Shown here piece by piece: positions 36,289-44,621 of a stretch of 64,000 nucleotides of DNA. The translations under genes and the position numbers were made by a program. Under the pieces are notes generated by a model. That model made no database searches, had not been told where the DNA came from, and worked only from the letters and a program-made list of their open reading frames with translations. Origin of the DNA: DASVBE01 sp963770375 (GTDB lineage: Bacteria > Actinomycetota > Actinomycetes > Streptosporangiales > Streptosporangiaceae); the NCBI GenBank assembly GCA_963770375.1, contig CAVYPM010000007.1, positions 269,971 to 333,970 of the forward strand, written 5' to 3'. Positions within the stretch are counted from its first letter, which is position 1; each line of letters starts with the position of its first letter.

Positions 36289-37269
36289 ATGAGCATAACC
36301 GCCCAGACCACCCGGCCCGCCGCGGTGGCTGCGTACTCCATGAAAAAGAGCTACCGGGACAAGACCGTCCTGGCTGGCGTCGACCTGACCATCGCCGAGG
36401 GTGAGGTGCTGGCGCTGCTCGGGCCCAACGGGGCCGGCAAGACCACCACCGTGCAGATCCTGTCCACGCTGATCCCGGCGGACGGCGGGACGGCCACCGT
36501 GCTGGGTCATGACCTGCGCCGCGAGGCCGCCGCGATCCGCGCCGGGATCGGCGTGACCGGCCAGTTCTCCGCTGTCGACGACCTGCTCACCGGCCGGGAG
36601 AACCTGCTGCTGATGGGCCGTCTGCTGCACCTGCCCGCGGCCGAGCGCAGGGCCCGGGCCACCGCGCTGCTCGATCAGTTCGGCCTCACCGAGGCGGCCG
36701 GCCAGCTGCCGGCCCGGTACTCCGGCGGCATGCGCCGCCGGCTGGACATCGCGATGACGCTGATGGGCCGGCCCCGGCTGATCTTCCTGGACGAGCCGAC
36801 CACCGGCCTGGACCCGCGCAGCCGCCACCTGATGTGGCAGCTCATCCGCGGCCTGGTGGCCGGCGGCGTGACGGTCCTGCTGACCACCCAGTACCTGGAG
36901 GAAGCCGACCAGCTGGCGGACCGCATCGCGGTGCTCGACCACGGCCGCATCGTGGCCGAGGGCACCCCGGACGAGCTCAAGCGCCGCATCCCCGGCGCGC
37001 ATCTGCTGCTGCGGTTCGCCAGCAGCGCGGCGCTGGACGCGGCGGCCGCCGCGCTGCCCGGATCCACCGCCGACCCCGGCGAGCTGACCCTGCGGGTGCC
37101 GGGCGAGGGCGGCGTGGACACGCTGCGCACGGTGCTGGCCCGGCTCGGCGACAGCGCCGGCCTGGCGGACCTGTCCATCCACACGCCCGACCTCGACGAC
37201 GTGTTCTTCGCGCTGACCGGCAGCCCGGCGCAGCCCGGCAGCCCGGCGCAGAAGGAGGCCGCCCGGTGA
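36289..37269 (+). CDS. DrrA-like ABC transporter ATPase
   Basis: 326 residues. Walker A LLGPNGAGKTTTVQIL, signature YSGGMRRRLDIAMTL, Walker B LIFLDEPTTGLDPRSR, H-loop LTTQYLEEADQLADR and a short C-terminal domain ending DLDDVFFALTG. This is the daunorubicin-resistance (DrrA) type that exports drugs or lipids with a DrrB permease. The ATG at 36289 is used; the frame is open further upstream but that part overlaps the promoter and repeats. The C-terminus contains a small GSPAQP/GSPAQK duplication (18 bp). It overlaps the permease by 4 bp. Confidence 0.9.
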   Translation: MSITAQTTRPAAVAAYSMKKSYRDKTVLAGVDLTIAEGEVLALLGPNGAGKTTTVQILSTLIPADGGTATVLGHDLRREAAAIRAGIGVTGQFSAVDDLLTGRENLLLMGRLLHLPAAERRARATALLDQFGLTEAAGQLPARYSGGMRRRLDIAMTLMGRPRLIFLDEPTTGLDPRSRHLMWQLIRGLVAGGVTVLLTTQYLEEADQLADRIAVLDHGRIVAEGTPDELKRRIPGAHLLLRFASSAALDAAAAALPGSTADPGELTLRVPGEGGVDTLRTVLARLGDSAGLADLSIHTPDLDDVFFALTGSPAQPGSPAQKEAAR

Positions 37270-38054
37270 CCGCCATGACCATGACCGCCCAGGACACCGC
37301 CACGATGCTCGGCCGCGAGCTCAGGCACACGCTGCGCTACCCGCTGATGCTGATCGCGTCGATCATCTCGCCGGTCGTGATGCTGCTGCTGTTCGACTAC
37401 ATCCTCGGCGGGCCGATCGGCGCCGGGCTGGGCAGCGCGGCCCACGGCGCCCCGTACATCGACTACCTGGTGCCCGGCATCCTGGTGATGACCGTCGCGT
37501 CCGGCACGTCGACCACCGCGATCAACGTGTGCACCGACATGACCGGCGGCATCATCGACCGGTTCCGCACCATGGCGGTCAGCCGCGGCGCGCTGCTGGC
37601 CGGGCACGTCACCGCGAACGTGCTGCGCACGATGGTGAACACGGTGTTCATGACCGCGGTGGCGCTGGCCGCCGGGTTCCGCCCGCACGCCACGGTCCCG
37701 GGCTGGCTGGCCGTGGGCGGCCTGTTCGCGGCGTTCTCGTTCGCGCTGGCCTGGCTGTCGGTCGCGCTCGGGCTGGCCACCAAGAGCACGGCCGGCGCGA
37801 ACAGCTCGACCCTGCCGATCGCGTTCCTGCTGCCGTTCCTGTCCAGCGCGTTCGTGCCGCCCGCGGCGATGCCCGCCGGGCTGCGCTGGTTCGCCGAGCA
37901 CCAGCCGTTCACCGCGGTGGTGGACTCCGTGCGCGCGCTGCTGTCCGGCGCGCCGGCCGGGCATACCGGGTACGTGGCCCTGGCCTGGTGCGCGGGGATC
38001 GCGCTGGCCGGTTACCTGTGGGCGCGGTCGCTGTTCCGCCGCGGCCGCCGGTGA
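37266..38054 (+). CDS. DrrB-like ABC-2 permease
   Basis: 262 residues with six helices of the ABC-2 type: LRYPLMLIASIISPVVMLLLFDYI, YIDYLVPGILVMTVASG (the conserved segment before TM3), IIDRFRTMAVSRGALLAGHV and STLPIAFLLPFLSSAFVPP. It forms the exporter with the preceding ATPase. It starts at a GTG that overlaps the ATPase stop (GTGA); ATG at 37275 is an alternative. MerR follows 70 bp downstream. Confidence 0.9.
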   Translation: MTAMTMTAQDTATMLGRELRHTLRYPLMLIASIISPVVMLLLFDYILGGPIGAGLGSAAHGAPYIDYLVPGILVMTVASGTSTTAINVCTDMTGGIIDRFRTMAVSRGALLAGHVTANVLRTMVNTVFMTAVALAAGFRPHATVPGWLAVGGLFAAFSFALAWLSVALGLATKSTAGANSSTLPIAFLLPFLSSAFVPPAAMPAGLRWFAEHQPFTAVVDSVRALLSGAPAGHTGYVALAWCAGIALAGYLWARSLFRRGRR

Positions 38055-38126
38055 CAGGATGCCGGTGCCAAGATGACTGGCCGGGACGGCCCGCACCGGC
38101 AGCGGGCCGGGAGGAGGCCGCCGCGG

Positions 38127-38914
38127 ATGATCACGATCGGCCAGCTCGCGAGCTACGCCGGGGTGACGGTCAAGGCGGTGCGCGTCTACCACGCGCGCGG
38201 CCTGCTGCCCGAGCCGCCGCGGGACGCGTCGGGCTACCGGCGCTACACCGCCGAGGACGCGATCAGCCTCGTCAAGATCAGGACGCTGGCCGAGGCCGGG
38301 GTGCCGCTGGCCCGGATCAGGGATCTGCTCACCGCGGACCCGGGCGCGTTCGCCGCGGCGATCGCCGAGATCGACCGCGGCCTGGCCCGCAAGGCCGCCG
38401 AGCTGCGCCGCAGCCGGGAGCGGATCGCGCAGCTCAGCGGCGGTGACCGGCTGTTCGTGTCGGACGAGATGGCGGCTTTCCTCAGCCGCCTGCGGGAGAT
38501 CGGGGTAAGTGCGCGCGGCGTGCAGCTGGAGCGCGACCTGTGGATCCTGCTCCAGTCGGTGTCCCCGGCCCAGGCCGCGGTCTGGTTCGCCGACAAGCGG
38601 GACTCGCTCGCCGATCCCGAGTTCCAGGCCATCTACCGGGAGTTCGACGCCGCGTTCGGCTGGCCCGCGGACGACCCGCGGCTGCCCGCGCTGGCCGGGC
38701 GGGCGCACCGCTGGCTGGCCGCCCGGGCCGCCGGGGCCGCCGGGGCCGGCTCGGCCGCGCAGGCCGCCCGGGCGGCTGTGCCGGCCCTGGACCCAGCGGT
38801 GACCGAGCTCATCGAGAGCTCGACCACGTGCTGTCGCCAGGCTGGGAGCGGCTGGCCGAGCTCGGCCGGGAGCTGCGGACCGGTGAGTCTGACCCGGCCG
38901 GCCCGTCTCAGTAA
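38127..38914 (+). CDS. MerR-family regulator (one frameshift near the 3' end)
   Basis: About 262 residues. The DNA-binding domain is MITIGQLASYAGVTVKAVRVYHARGLL...YTAEDAISLVKIRTL, followed by a dimerisation helix and a TipA-like ligand domain (WFADKRDSLADPEFQAIYREFDAAF). The ATG at 38127 lies behind GGAGGAGG. The frame changes near 38818, where one base is missing or two are extra: the true end reads LDHVLSPGWERLAELGRELRTG and stops at 38914. Without that correction the frame runs on into the next gene. It likely controls the ABC operon through the dyad at 36253 and is its last-but-one gene. Confidence 0.82.
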
Positions 38915-38942
38915 GCAGACACCCGGAGCAAAGGAAACCGCC

Positions 38943-39809
38943 ATGACCGAGCCGAAGACCTTCACCCTGGATGTGCCGGGCGCGGTGCTGCACTACGACG
39001 TGCGCGCCAACGACGACAGCGACTACCCGGTCCTGCTGATGATCGGCTCGCCGATGGGTGCCGAGGGGTTCACCACCCAGGCCGGTCACTTCGCCGACCG
39101 CACCGTGGTGACCTACGACCCGCGCAGCTCCCAGCGCAGCCAGCGCACCGACGGGGCGCTGGAGACCAACCCGGACGAGCACGCCGATGACCTGCACCGG
39201 CTGATCACCGAACTCGGCGCCGGGCCGGCCGACATCTTCGCCAGCAGCGGCGGCGCGGTCAACGCGCTGGCCCTGGTGGCCAGGCACCCCGGGCAGGTCC
39301 GCGTGCTGGTGGCCCACGAGCCGCCCGCCTTCCAGGAACTGCCGGACCGCAAGGAGGCGCTGGCCACCACCACGGCCATCCGCGAGCTGTTCTACCGGGA
39401 GGGCTTCGCCCCGGCCATGGCCAAGTTCATCGCGGTGGTCAGCCACGAGGGCCCGCTCCCCGACGGGTACGCCGGCCAGCCGGGCCCCGACCCGGCCATG
39501 TTCGGCCTGCCGGCCGGTGACGACGGCAACCGCAACGACCCGCTGCTCGGCCACAACATCATCACCTGCACGCACTACCGGCTCGACTTCGACGCGCTGC
39601 GGGCCGCGTCCACCCGGATCGTGGTCGGCGTCGGCGCCGCGTCCGCCCAGCAGCCCGCGGGCCGGGCCGGCGCCGCGGTGGCCGCGCGGCTCGGCCAGGA
39701 GCCGGTCACGTTCCCCGGCGGCCACGACGGCTTCCTCGGCGGCGAGTACGGCGGCATGGGCGAGCCGGACGCGTTCGCCGCGGTCCTGCGCCAGACCCTG
39801 GACGGCTAG
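38943..39809 (+). CDS. alpha/beta hydrolase
   Basis: 288 residues: FTLDVPGAVLHYDVRA, LLMIGSPMGAEGF (oxyanion region), VTYDPRSSQRSQR, nucleophile elbow DIFASSGGAVNALALV (S-S-G-G), VLVAHEPPAF, and FPGGHDGFLGGEYG (catalytic His). It fits the small actinobacterial hydrolases encoded next to MerR/TetR regulators and drug exporters. ATG at 38943 has AAAGGAAA upstream. It may inactivate the drug exported by the ABC pair; that is contextual inference. Confidence 0.85.
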   Translation: MTEPKTFTLDVPGAVLHYDVRANDDSDYPVLLMIGSPMGAEGFTTQAGHFADRTVVTYDPRSSQRSQRTDGALETNPDEHADDLHRLITELGAGPADIFASSGGAVNALALVARHPGQVRVLVAHEPPAFQELPDRKEALATTTAIRELFYREGFAPAMAKFIAVVSHEGPLPDGYAGQPGPDPAMFGLPAGDDGNRNDPLLGHNIITCTHYRLDFDALRAASTRIVVGVGAASAQQPAGRAGAAVAARLGQEPVTFPGGHDGFLGGEYGGMGEPDAFAAVLRQTLDG

Positions 39810-39822
39810 GCCCCGGGCCCTG

Positions 39823-39874
39823 ACCCGCCGGGCGGCCCGCCGCGTGCCTCGCATGCGGCGGCCACCCGGCGGGT
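39823..39874. terminator. large two-part hairpin terminator
   Basis: Outer arms ACCCGCCGGG / CCCGGCGGGT and inner arms CGCCGC / GCGGCG form a long imperfect stem 14 bp after the hydrolase stop, followed by TTCTTTAT. Confidence 0.65.
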
Positions 39875-39939
39875 GTTCTTTATGGGTTACGGAGGTTGCC
39901 TGGCCGGTGCCGCACGCAACGCCCGTCAAACACCCCGTC

Positions 39940-40002
39940 AAACACCGCGAGGCGCACGGCCTGGTCGCCGACGAGATCTACCCGGTCAGCGAGCACAGCT
40001 AG
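39940..40002 (+). other. possible tail of a lost gene
   Basis: One frame ends EAHGLVADEIYPVSEHS and then TAG, which reads like a genuine protein C-terminus, but no start or domain precedes it. Just before it lies a 12-bp tandem duplication (GTCAAACACCCC, GTCAAACACCGC). The stop overlaps the stop of the convergent TetR gene. It may be a residue of a deleted gene. Confidence 0.25.
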
Positions 40003-40532
40003 CCGGGCGCCCGCAGGCCGGCCAGGTGGATGGTCAGGAACCGCTGCCAGTCGACCGGGGCGGCGGGCGTGGCCTGGATCATCCCGCGCAGGGCGGCGAT
40101 GAGGGCCATCACGTCGTCGAAGCTGACCTGCGGCCCGACCGTGCCGGCCGCCACCGCGCGGGCGGTCAGCTCGCCGAGCGCGGCCCGGATCCGGGCCGAC
40201 GCGGCCGGGTCGGCCGGGCGCTCGAGCAGCAGGCTGGCGTACCGGGAATGGTCCGCGAACGACTGGCCGAAGGCCCCCAGCAGGTCCTCGAGGCCGTGCC
40301 CGTCGGGCCGGGCCAGGGCCAGCTCGCAGGCCGCGGTCAGCTCGCCGAGCGCGAGCCGGAGCAGCTCGTCGATCAGCGCGTCCTTGCTGGCGAACCGGCG
40401 GTACACGGTGCCGACGCCGACCCCGGCGCGGGCCGCGATCTCCTCCATGCTGGCGTGCGCGCCGGACTCGCCGAGCACGTCCCTGGCCGCCTCCAGGATG
40501 CGCTCGTGGTTGCGCTGGGCGTCGATGCGCAC
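39999..40532 (-). CDS. TetR-family repressor
   Basis: 177 residues. The helix-turn-helix region is NHERILEAARDVLGE...MEEIAARAGVGVGTVYRRFASKDALIDELL. The C-terminal domain is the alpha-helical ligand-binding type (PDGHGLEDLLGAFGQSFADHSRYASLLLER). It starts with GTG at 40532, overlapping the MFS stop at 40535-40537 by spacing of only 2 bp, so it is co-transcribed with the exporter. It probably binds the two CGGAAT-N4-ATTCCG palindromes before the MFS gene and is released by the drug. Confidence 0.87.
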   Translation of the reverse strand: MRIDAQRNHERILEAARDVLGESGAHASMEEIAARAGVGVGTVYRRFASKDALIDELLRLALGELTAACELALARPDGHGLEDLLGAFGQSFADHSRYASLLLERPADPAASARIRAALGELTARAVAAGTVGPQVSFDDVMALIAALRGMIQATPAAPVDWQRFLTIHLAGLRAPG

Positions 40533-40534
40533 GG

Positions 40535-41996
40535 TCAGCCGTCCTCGGGGCCGGCCGCCAGGGCCAGCTCGGACCCGGACGGCGCGGTCTCCCGGCCGGC
40601 GGTGCTGAGCTGCCGTTTCGCCGCGGGGATGAGCAGCCCGGCGAGCGCCGCGAAGACCAGCCCGGCGGCCATCACCGCGAACCCGGCGGTGTAGCCGGAC
40701 TCCTTGGGCAGGCCGCTCGGGGCCAGCTGCGAGGTGACGATGCTGGCCATCACCGCGGCGCCGATGCTGCCGCCGATCGTGCGGATGTTCGCGTTCATGC
40801 CGCTGGCCACCCCGGTCTGCGACGGCGGCACGGCCACCACGATCAGCGCGGACATGGCCGAGAAGGCCAGCCCGAAGCCGATGCCCATCAGCGCGCTGGA
40901 GACGTAGATCTGCCACTCGTGCTGGTGCGCGAACGCGAGCATGGCCATCGCGCCGGCGCCGATCAGGCAGCCCACGACAACCAGGGTCTTGCCGCCGAGA
41001 GCGCGGGCCAGCCGCCCGACGAACATGCCGACCGCGAACATCGTGATCGCCGAGGGCAGCAGCATCAGCCCGGACTGGGTGATGCTGGCGCCGAAGCCGT
41101 ACCCGGCCACCGGCGGGGTCTGCACGAACTCGGGCAGGAACGCGAACGTGGCGTACATGCCCACCCCGAGGAGCAGGCTGACCAGGTTGTTCGTCCAGAC
41201 CGCGGTGCGCCGCATCATCTTCATGTCGATCAGCGGGGTGGCCGCGTGCAGTTCGGCGGTGACCCAGGCGCCGGCCAGCACGACCGCCGCGGCCAGCAGG
41301 CCGATCACCCGGGCGGACCCCCAGCCCCAGGACGGGGCCTGGCTCAGCGCCACCAGCAGCGCGACCAGCCAGGCGGACAGCAGCACCGCGGGCAGCCAGC
41401 TGATCCGGCCCGGGCTGCGCACCGGCGACTCGGGGACGAAGATCAGTGGCGGCTATCGCGGCGGCCACGGTGAGGATCAGCGGCAGCCAGAACAGCCAGT
41501 GGTAGTTCAGCGCGTCGACGATCGGGCCGGCGATCACGATGCCCAGGCCGGCCCCGACCGCGGTCAGCGAGGCCAGCGCGCCCACCGCGCCGGCCACCTT
41601 GCTGACCGGGAACTCGTCCCTGATGATGCCGAACGCCACCGGAACCATGCCGCCGCCGACGCCCTGGATCACCCGGGCGATGATCATCACGGTGATCGAG
41701 GAGGCCACCGCGGCCAGCAGCGAGCCCGCCGCCAGCGCGGCCAGCGTGAGCACGAACACCCGCTTCTTGCCGGCCATGTCGCCGACCCGGCCCAGGATCG
41801 GGGTCATCACCGAGGCCGACAGCAGGTACGCGGTCAGCACCCAGGTCACCGCGGCCTGCGTGGTGTGCAGCTGGTGCTGCACGGTGGTCAGCACGGGGAT
41901 CACCAGCGACTGGAGCAGGGCGAACGCCGCGACCCCGAGCGCCAGCACGCCGAACGTCACCGCCGGGCGCGCCCTGGTCACGCTGCCCTCCGCCAT
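40535..41996 (-). CDS. DHA2-type MFS multidrug exporter (one frameshift)
   Basis: About 486 residues with 14 helices. VTWVLTAYLLSASVMTPILGRVGDMAGKKRVF carries motifs D1 and A, and RVIQGVGGGMVPVAFGIIRDEF carries motif B/C of EmrB/QacA-type proton antiporters. An extra A near 41444 shifts the frame between LTVAAAIAA and LIFVPESPVRSPGR; the C-terminal half then runs IPAAKRQLSTAGRE...GPEDG. GGGGAGGT is 5 nt upstream of the ATG. It exports toxic compounds and is regulated by the TetR gene that follows. Confidence 0.88.
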
Positions 41997-42012
41997 GGGA
42001 CCTCCCCGAAAC

Positions 42013-42028
42013 CGGAATCTCTATTCCG
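42013..42028. promoter_or_regulatory. TetR operator, proximal
   Basis: CGGAATCTCTATTCCG: perfect 6-bp arms around 4 bp, about 17 bp upstream of the MFS start. Matches the distal site, so it is probably bound by the adjacent TetR. Confidence 0.8.
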
Positions 42029-42047
42029 CTACGGAGCCTAACAGAAG

Positions 42048-42063
42048 CGGAATGATCATTCCG
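42048..42063. promoter_or_regulatory. TetR operator, distal
   Basis: CGGAATGATCATTCCG is a perfect 16-bp palindrome with the same arms as the proximal site, 35 bp centre to centre. Confidence 0.85.
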
Positions 42064-42093
42064 GGGAGGGCGGGTGGGTGGGCGGGTGGCCCG

Positions 42094-42741
42094 TCAGCCC
42101 GCCGCCAGCCTGGCCACGGCCTCACCGACCGTGGCCAGGTCGGCGTACTTGGCCTGGAGGTCGGCCAGGTTGGCCTGGTGGATGGCCGGGGTCCGGTCGC
42201 CGCAGGCCTCGCCGACCACGATCGGCCGGAACCCGTGCTGCATGGCGTCGGTGGCGCTGGCCCGCACGCACCCCGAGGTCGACACCCCGGCGATGACCAG
42301 GGTGTCCACCCCCGCGGCGGTCAGCGTGGCGGCCAGCGACGTGCCGAAGAACGCCGACGCGTACTGCTTGACCACCACCACCTCGTCCGGCCTGGGCTCC
42401 AGCTCGGGCACCAGCTCGCCGAGATCGCCGGGCGCGTCCTCCGCCAGCACCCGCAGCGCGGCCACCTTCTGGACGAACAGGCCGCCGTCGCGGGCCCCGG
42501 GCCGGTAGCGGACGACCGTGTGCAGCACCGGGCGGCCCGCCCCGCGGGCCGCCGCCAGCAGCTGCGCGCAGCCCTGCACCGCCGCGTCCGAGCCCAGGTC
42601 GAACGGGGAGCCCGGCGTGAAGTAGGCCCGCATCATGTCGATCAGCAGCAGCGCCGGGCGCTGCCCCCAGCCGAGCGACCCGCCGAAGGTCTCCCCGCCG
42701 GGGTCACCGGCGCCGCCCGCCGGGCCCGTGCCGCCGGTCAT
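42094..42741 (-). CDS. isochorismatase-family cysteine amidohydrolase
   Basis: 215 residues with the catalytic triad Asp35 (ALLLIDM), Lys125 (VVVVKQYASAFFGT) and Cys158 (GVSTSGCVRAS). The cis-peptide region VIAGVSTSGC and the size fit N-carbamoylsarcosine amidase and related hydrolases. In microbial creatinine breakdown, an ATP-dependent N-methylhydantoinase of the HyuA/HyuB type feeds such an amidase, so its place at the end of the hyuA-hyuB operon is meaningful. Start overlaps the hyuB stop (ATGA). Confidence 0.85.
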   Translation of the reverse strand: MTGGTGPAGGAGDPGGETFGGSLGWGQRPALLLIDMMRAYFTPGSPFDLGSDAAVQGCAQLLAAARGAGRPVLHTVVRYRPGARDGGLFVQKVAALRVLAEDAPGDLGELVPELEPRPDEVVVVKQYASAFFGTSLAATLTAAGVDTLVIAGVSTSGCVRASATDAMQHGFRPIVVGEACGDRTPAIHQANLADLQAKYADLATVGEAVARLAAG

Positions 42742-44618
42742 GCCCAGACCGGCCGTTGCGGCGCGGGCAGCCCGGTCTCCTCCTGGCAGCGGGCCAGCAG
42801 CTCGGGCAGCGGCGGTCCCATGTCGAACACCGGCAGCTCGGCCGGCCGGTCCGCGCGCATCTCGGTCGCGCAGCGCGGCCGGTGCCGCCGCGTCCGCGCG
42901 CGCCGTCCGCGGCCACCACGACGCCGTACCGGCGCCGCGCCCTCGGCGGTGACCAGGCCGCGCCGCACCTCGAGCGCGACCAGCGCCGGGTCGCGCTCCA
43001 GCGGGTCACCCCAGCCGCCACCGCCCCAGGTGACGAAGTGCAGCACGTCCCCGGGCGCGACCGGCACGTCGTGGCACTTGCTGGGCAGCACCTCGCGCGT
43101 CCCGTCGGCCCGGTCCACCCACTTGCGGCCGCGGGCGCCGGGCGTCGCCGCCGTTGACGCCCCACGGGTAGGTCAGCCAGCGGTCGTCGTGGATGGCGAT
43201 GGTCCCGGGCTCCAGGAAGCGGTAGGCGACGTCGACGCCGTTGCCGCCCCGGTGCAGGCCGGCCCCGCCGGTGTCGGCCACGGTCTCCCACCGCTCGATC
43301 CGCAGCGGGTAGTACGACTCGAGGAACTCGCAGGGGATGTTGACGAAGCTCGGCCACAGCGAGTGCCCGTCCGGCCCGTCGCCGAGCGGCCGGCCGGGGA
43401 TGCCGCCGAAGCCGATCGAGTACAGCTGGAACCACTCGCCCTTGCGCTCGCCCTGGCTGTAGTTGCCGGAGTACATGAAGTGCGGCGAGGAGGAGAACCC
43501 GGCGGCGTTCAGCAGCGCCGGGTTGGTCTGCCCGAGCAGGCCGCCGAACAGGTCGAAGACCCGGCCGATGCCGTGGTTGCGGGCGTTCAGCGCGGCCGGG
43601 TGCCGCGGCTTCCAGTACGAGCCGTCCGGGATCGTGACGTCCACCAGCGGGTAGAAGCCGTCGTTCCAGAGGATCTGCGGGTCGGCCACGGTGATCATGT
43701 AGATGCCGAAGAACATCCGGGCCAGGTTCTCGTTCAGGTAGTAGTTCACCGGGCCCGACCGCCTGCGGCGACGAGCCGGTGAAGTCCAGGTGCACCTTGT
43801 CGCCGGTCCGGGTGAGCGACAGCTTCAGCTCGTACGGGCCGTACCCGACGCCGTCGTCGCAGATGTAGTCGGTGAACGAGAGCGTCTTGCCCTCCTCGAA
43901 CACCACGTGCAGCAGCGTCTTCATGGCCCGGTAGTTGCGGTCGCAGCAGGTCGTCCAGCGCGGACAGGTAGGTCGCGATGCCGAACCGGGCGCACATCTC
44001 CTGGACCCGGCGGCGACGCCGTCCGGCACGCGGCGACCAGGCCGTTCAGGTCGGCCCGGTTCCAGTCCGGCACCCGGACCTGGTTCAGGATGATGCGCAG
44101 CGCGTCCTCGTTCAGCTGCCCCGCCGTGTACAGCTTGAACGGCGGGATGACCACGCCCTCCTCGTAGATGGTCCGCGCGTCGGTGGGCATCGAGCCGGGC
44201 GTCTTGCCGCCGACGTCGGTCATGTGGCCGAACATCGAGGCCCAGCCGACCAGCCGGCCCTCGACGAAGATCGGCATGCACGACCAGCCAGTCGTTGGCG
44301 TGGCTGATCGCCGCGCCGCAGGCGTACGGGTCGGAGGTGAGCAGCACGTCGCCCTCGCCGATGTCGCCGTCGAACCCGTCGAGGAAATCCGGGATGGACA
44401 GCCCGAACTGGCCGACGACCATCTTCCCGCTGGGGTCGGCGATCAGCGGGAACTCGTCGTGCTGCTCGCGGATGCCGGGCGACAGCGCGGTGCGGAACAG
44501 CACCTCGTCCATCTCGTACCGGGCGTTGCGCAGCCCGTTCTCGATCAGGTCCAGGGTGACCGGGTCGACGTCGACCCGGTCCGACCGGGTCGGTGGCGGT
44601 CTGCACGATGCGGGCCAT
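42738..44618 (-). CDS. hyuB: hydantoinase B / oxoprolinase-type subunit (multiple frameshifts)
   Basis: Restored sequence is about 620 residues: DPVTLDLIENGLRNARYEMD, IREQHDEFPLIADPSGKMV, SDPYACGAAISHANDW, GHMTDVGGKTPGSMPTDAR, DFTGSSPQA, VNYYLNENLARMFFG, NGGDPGARGRKW and WGGGGWGDPLERDPALVALEV are all diagnostic HyuB/AcxA-like blocks. Seven clear single-base insertions (about 44583, 44286, 44030, 43948, 43768, 43150) plus two or three near 42900-42930 break it. Every fragment keeps conserved residues and no in-frame stop or deletion was found, which favours consensus errors over decay. It works as a complex with HyuA to open hydantoin or oxoproline-type rings. Confidence 0.8.
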
Positions 44619-44621
44619 GGC

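Noticed and set aside
38073..39809. Apparent MerR-alpha/beta-hydrolase fusion
   Set aside because: Caused by a frame change near 38818; the hydrolase has its own ribosome site and ATG at 38943, and MerR has a proper end at 38914 in the other frame.
36675..39941. A 1088-codon open frame on the minus strand across the ABC/MerR region
   Set aside because: It lies antisense to well-supported genes, is low-complexity (Arg/Gly/His/Gln-rich) and comes from GC-rich codon bias.
39999..41996. Apparent MFS-TetR fusion protein
   Set aside because: An extra base near 41444 puts the MFS N-terminus in frame with TetR; the MFS C-terminal half continues in another frame and stops at 40535.
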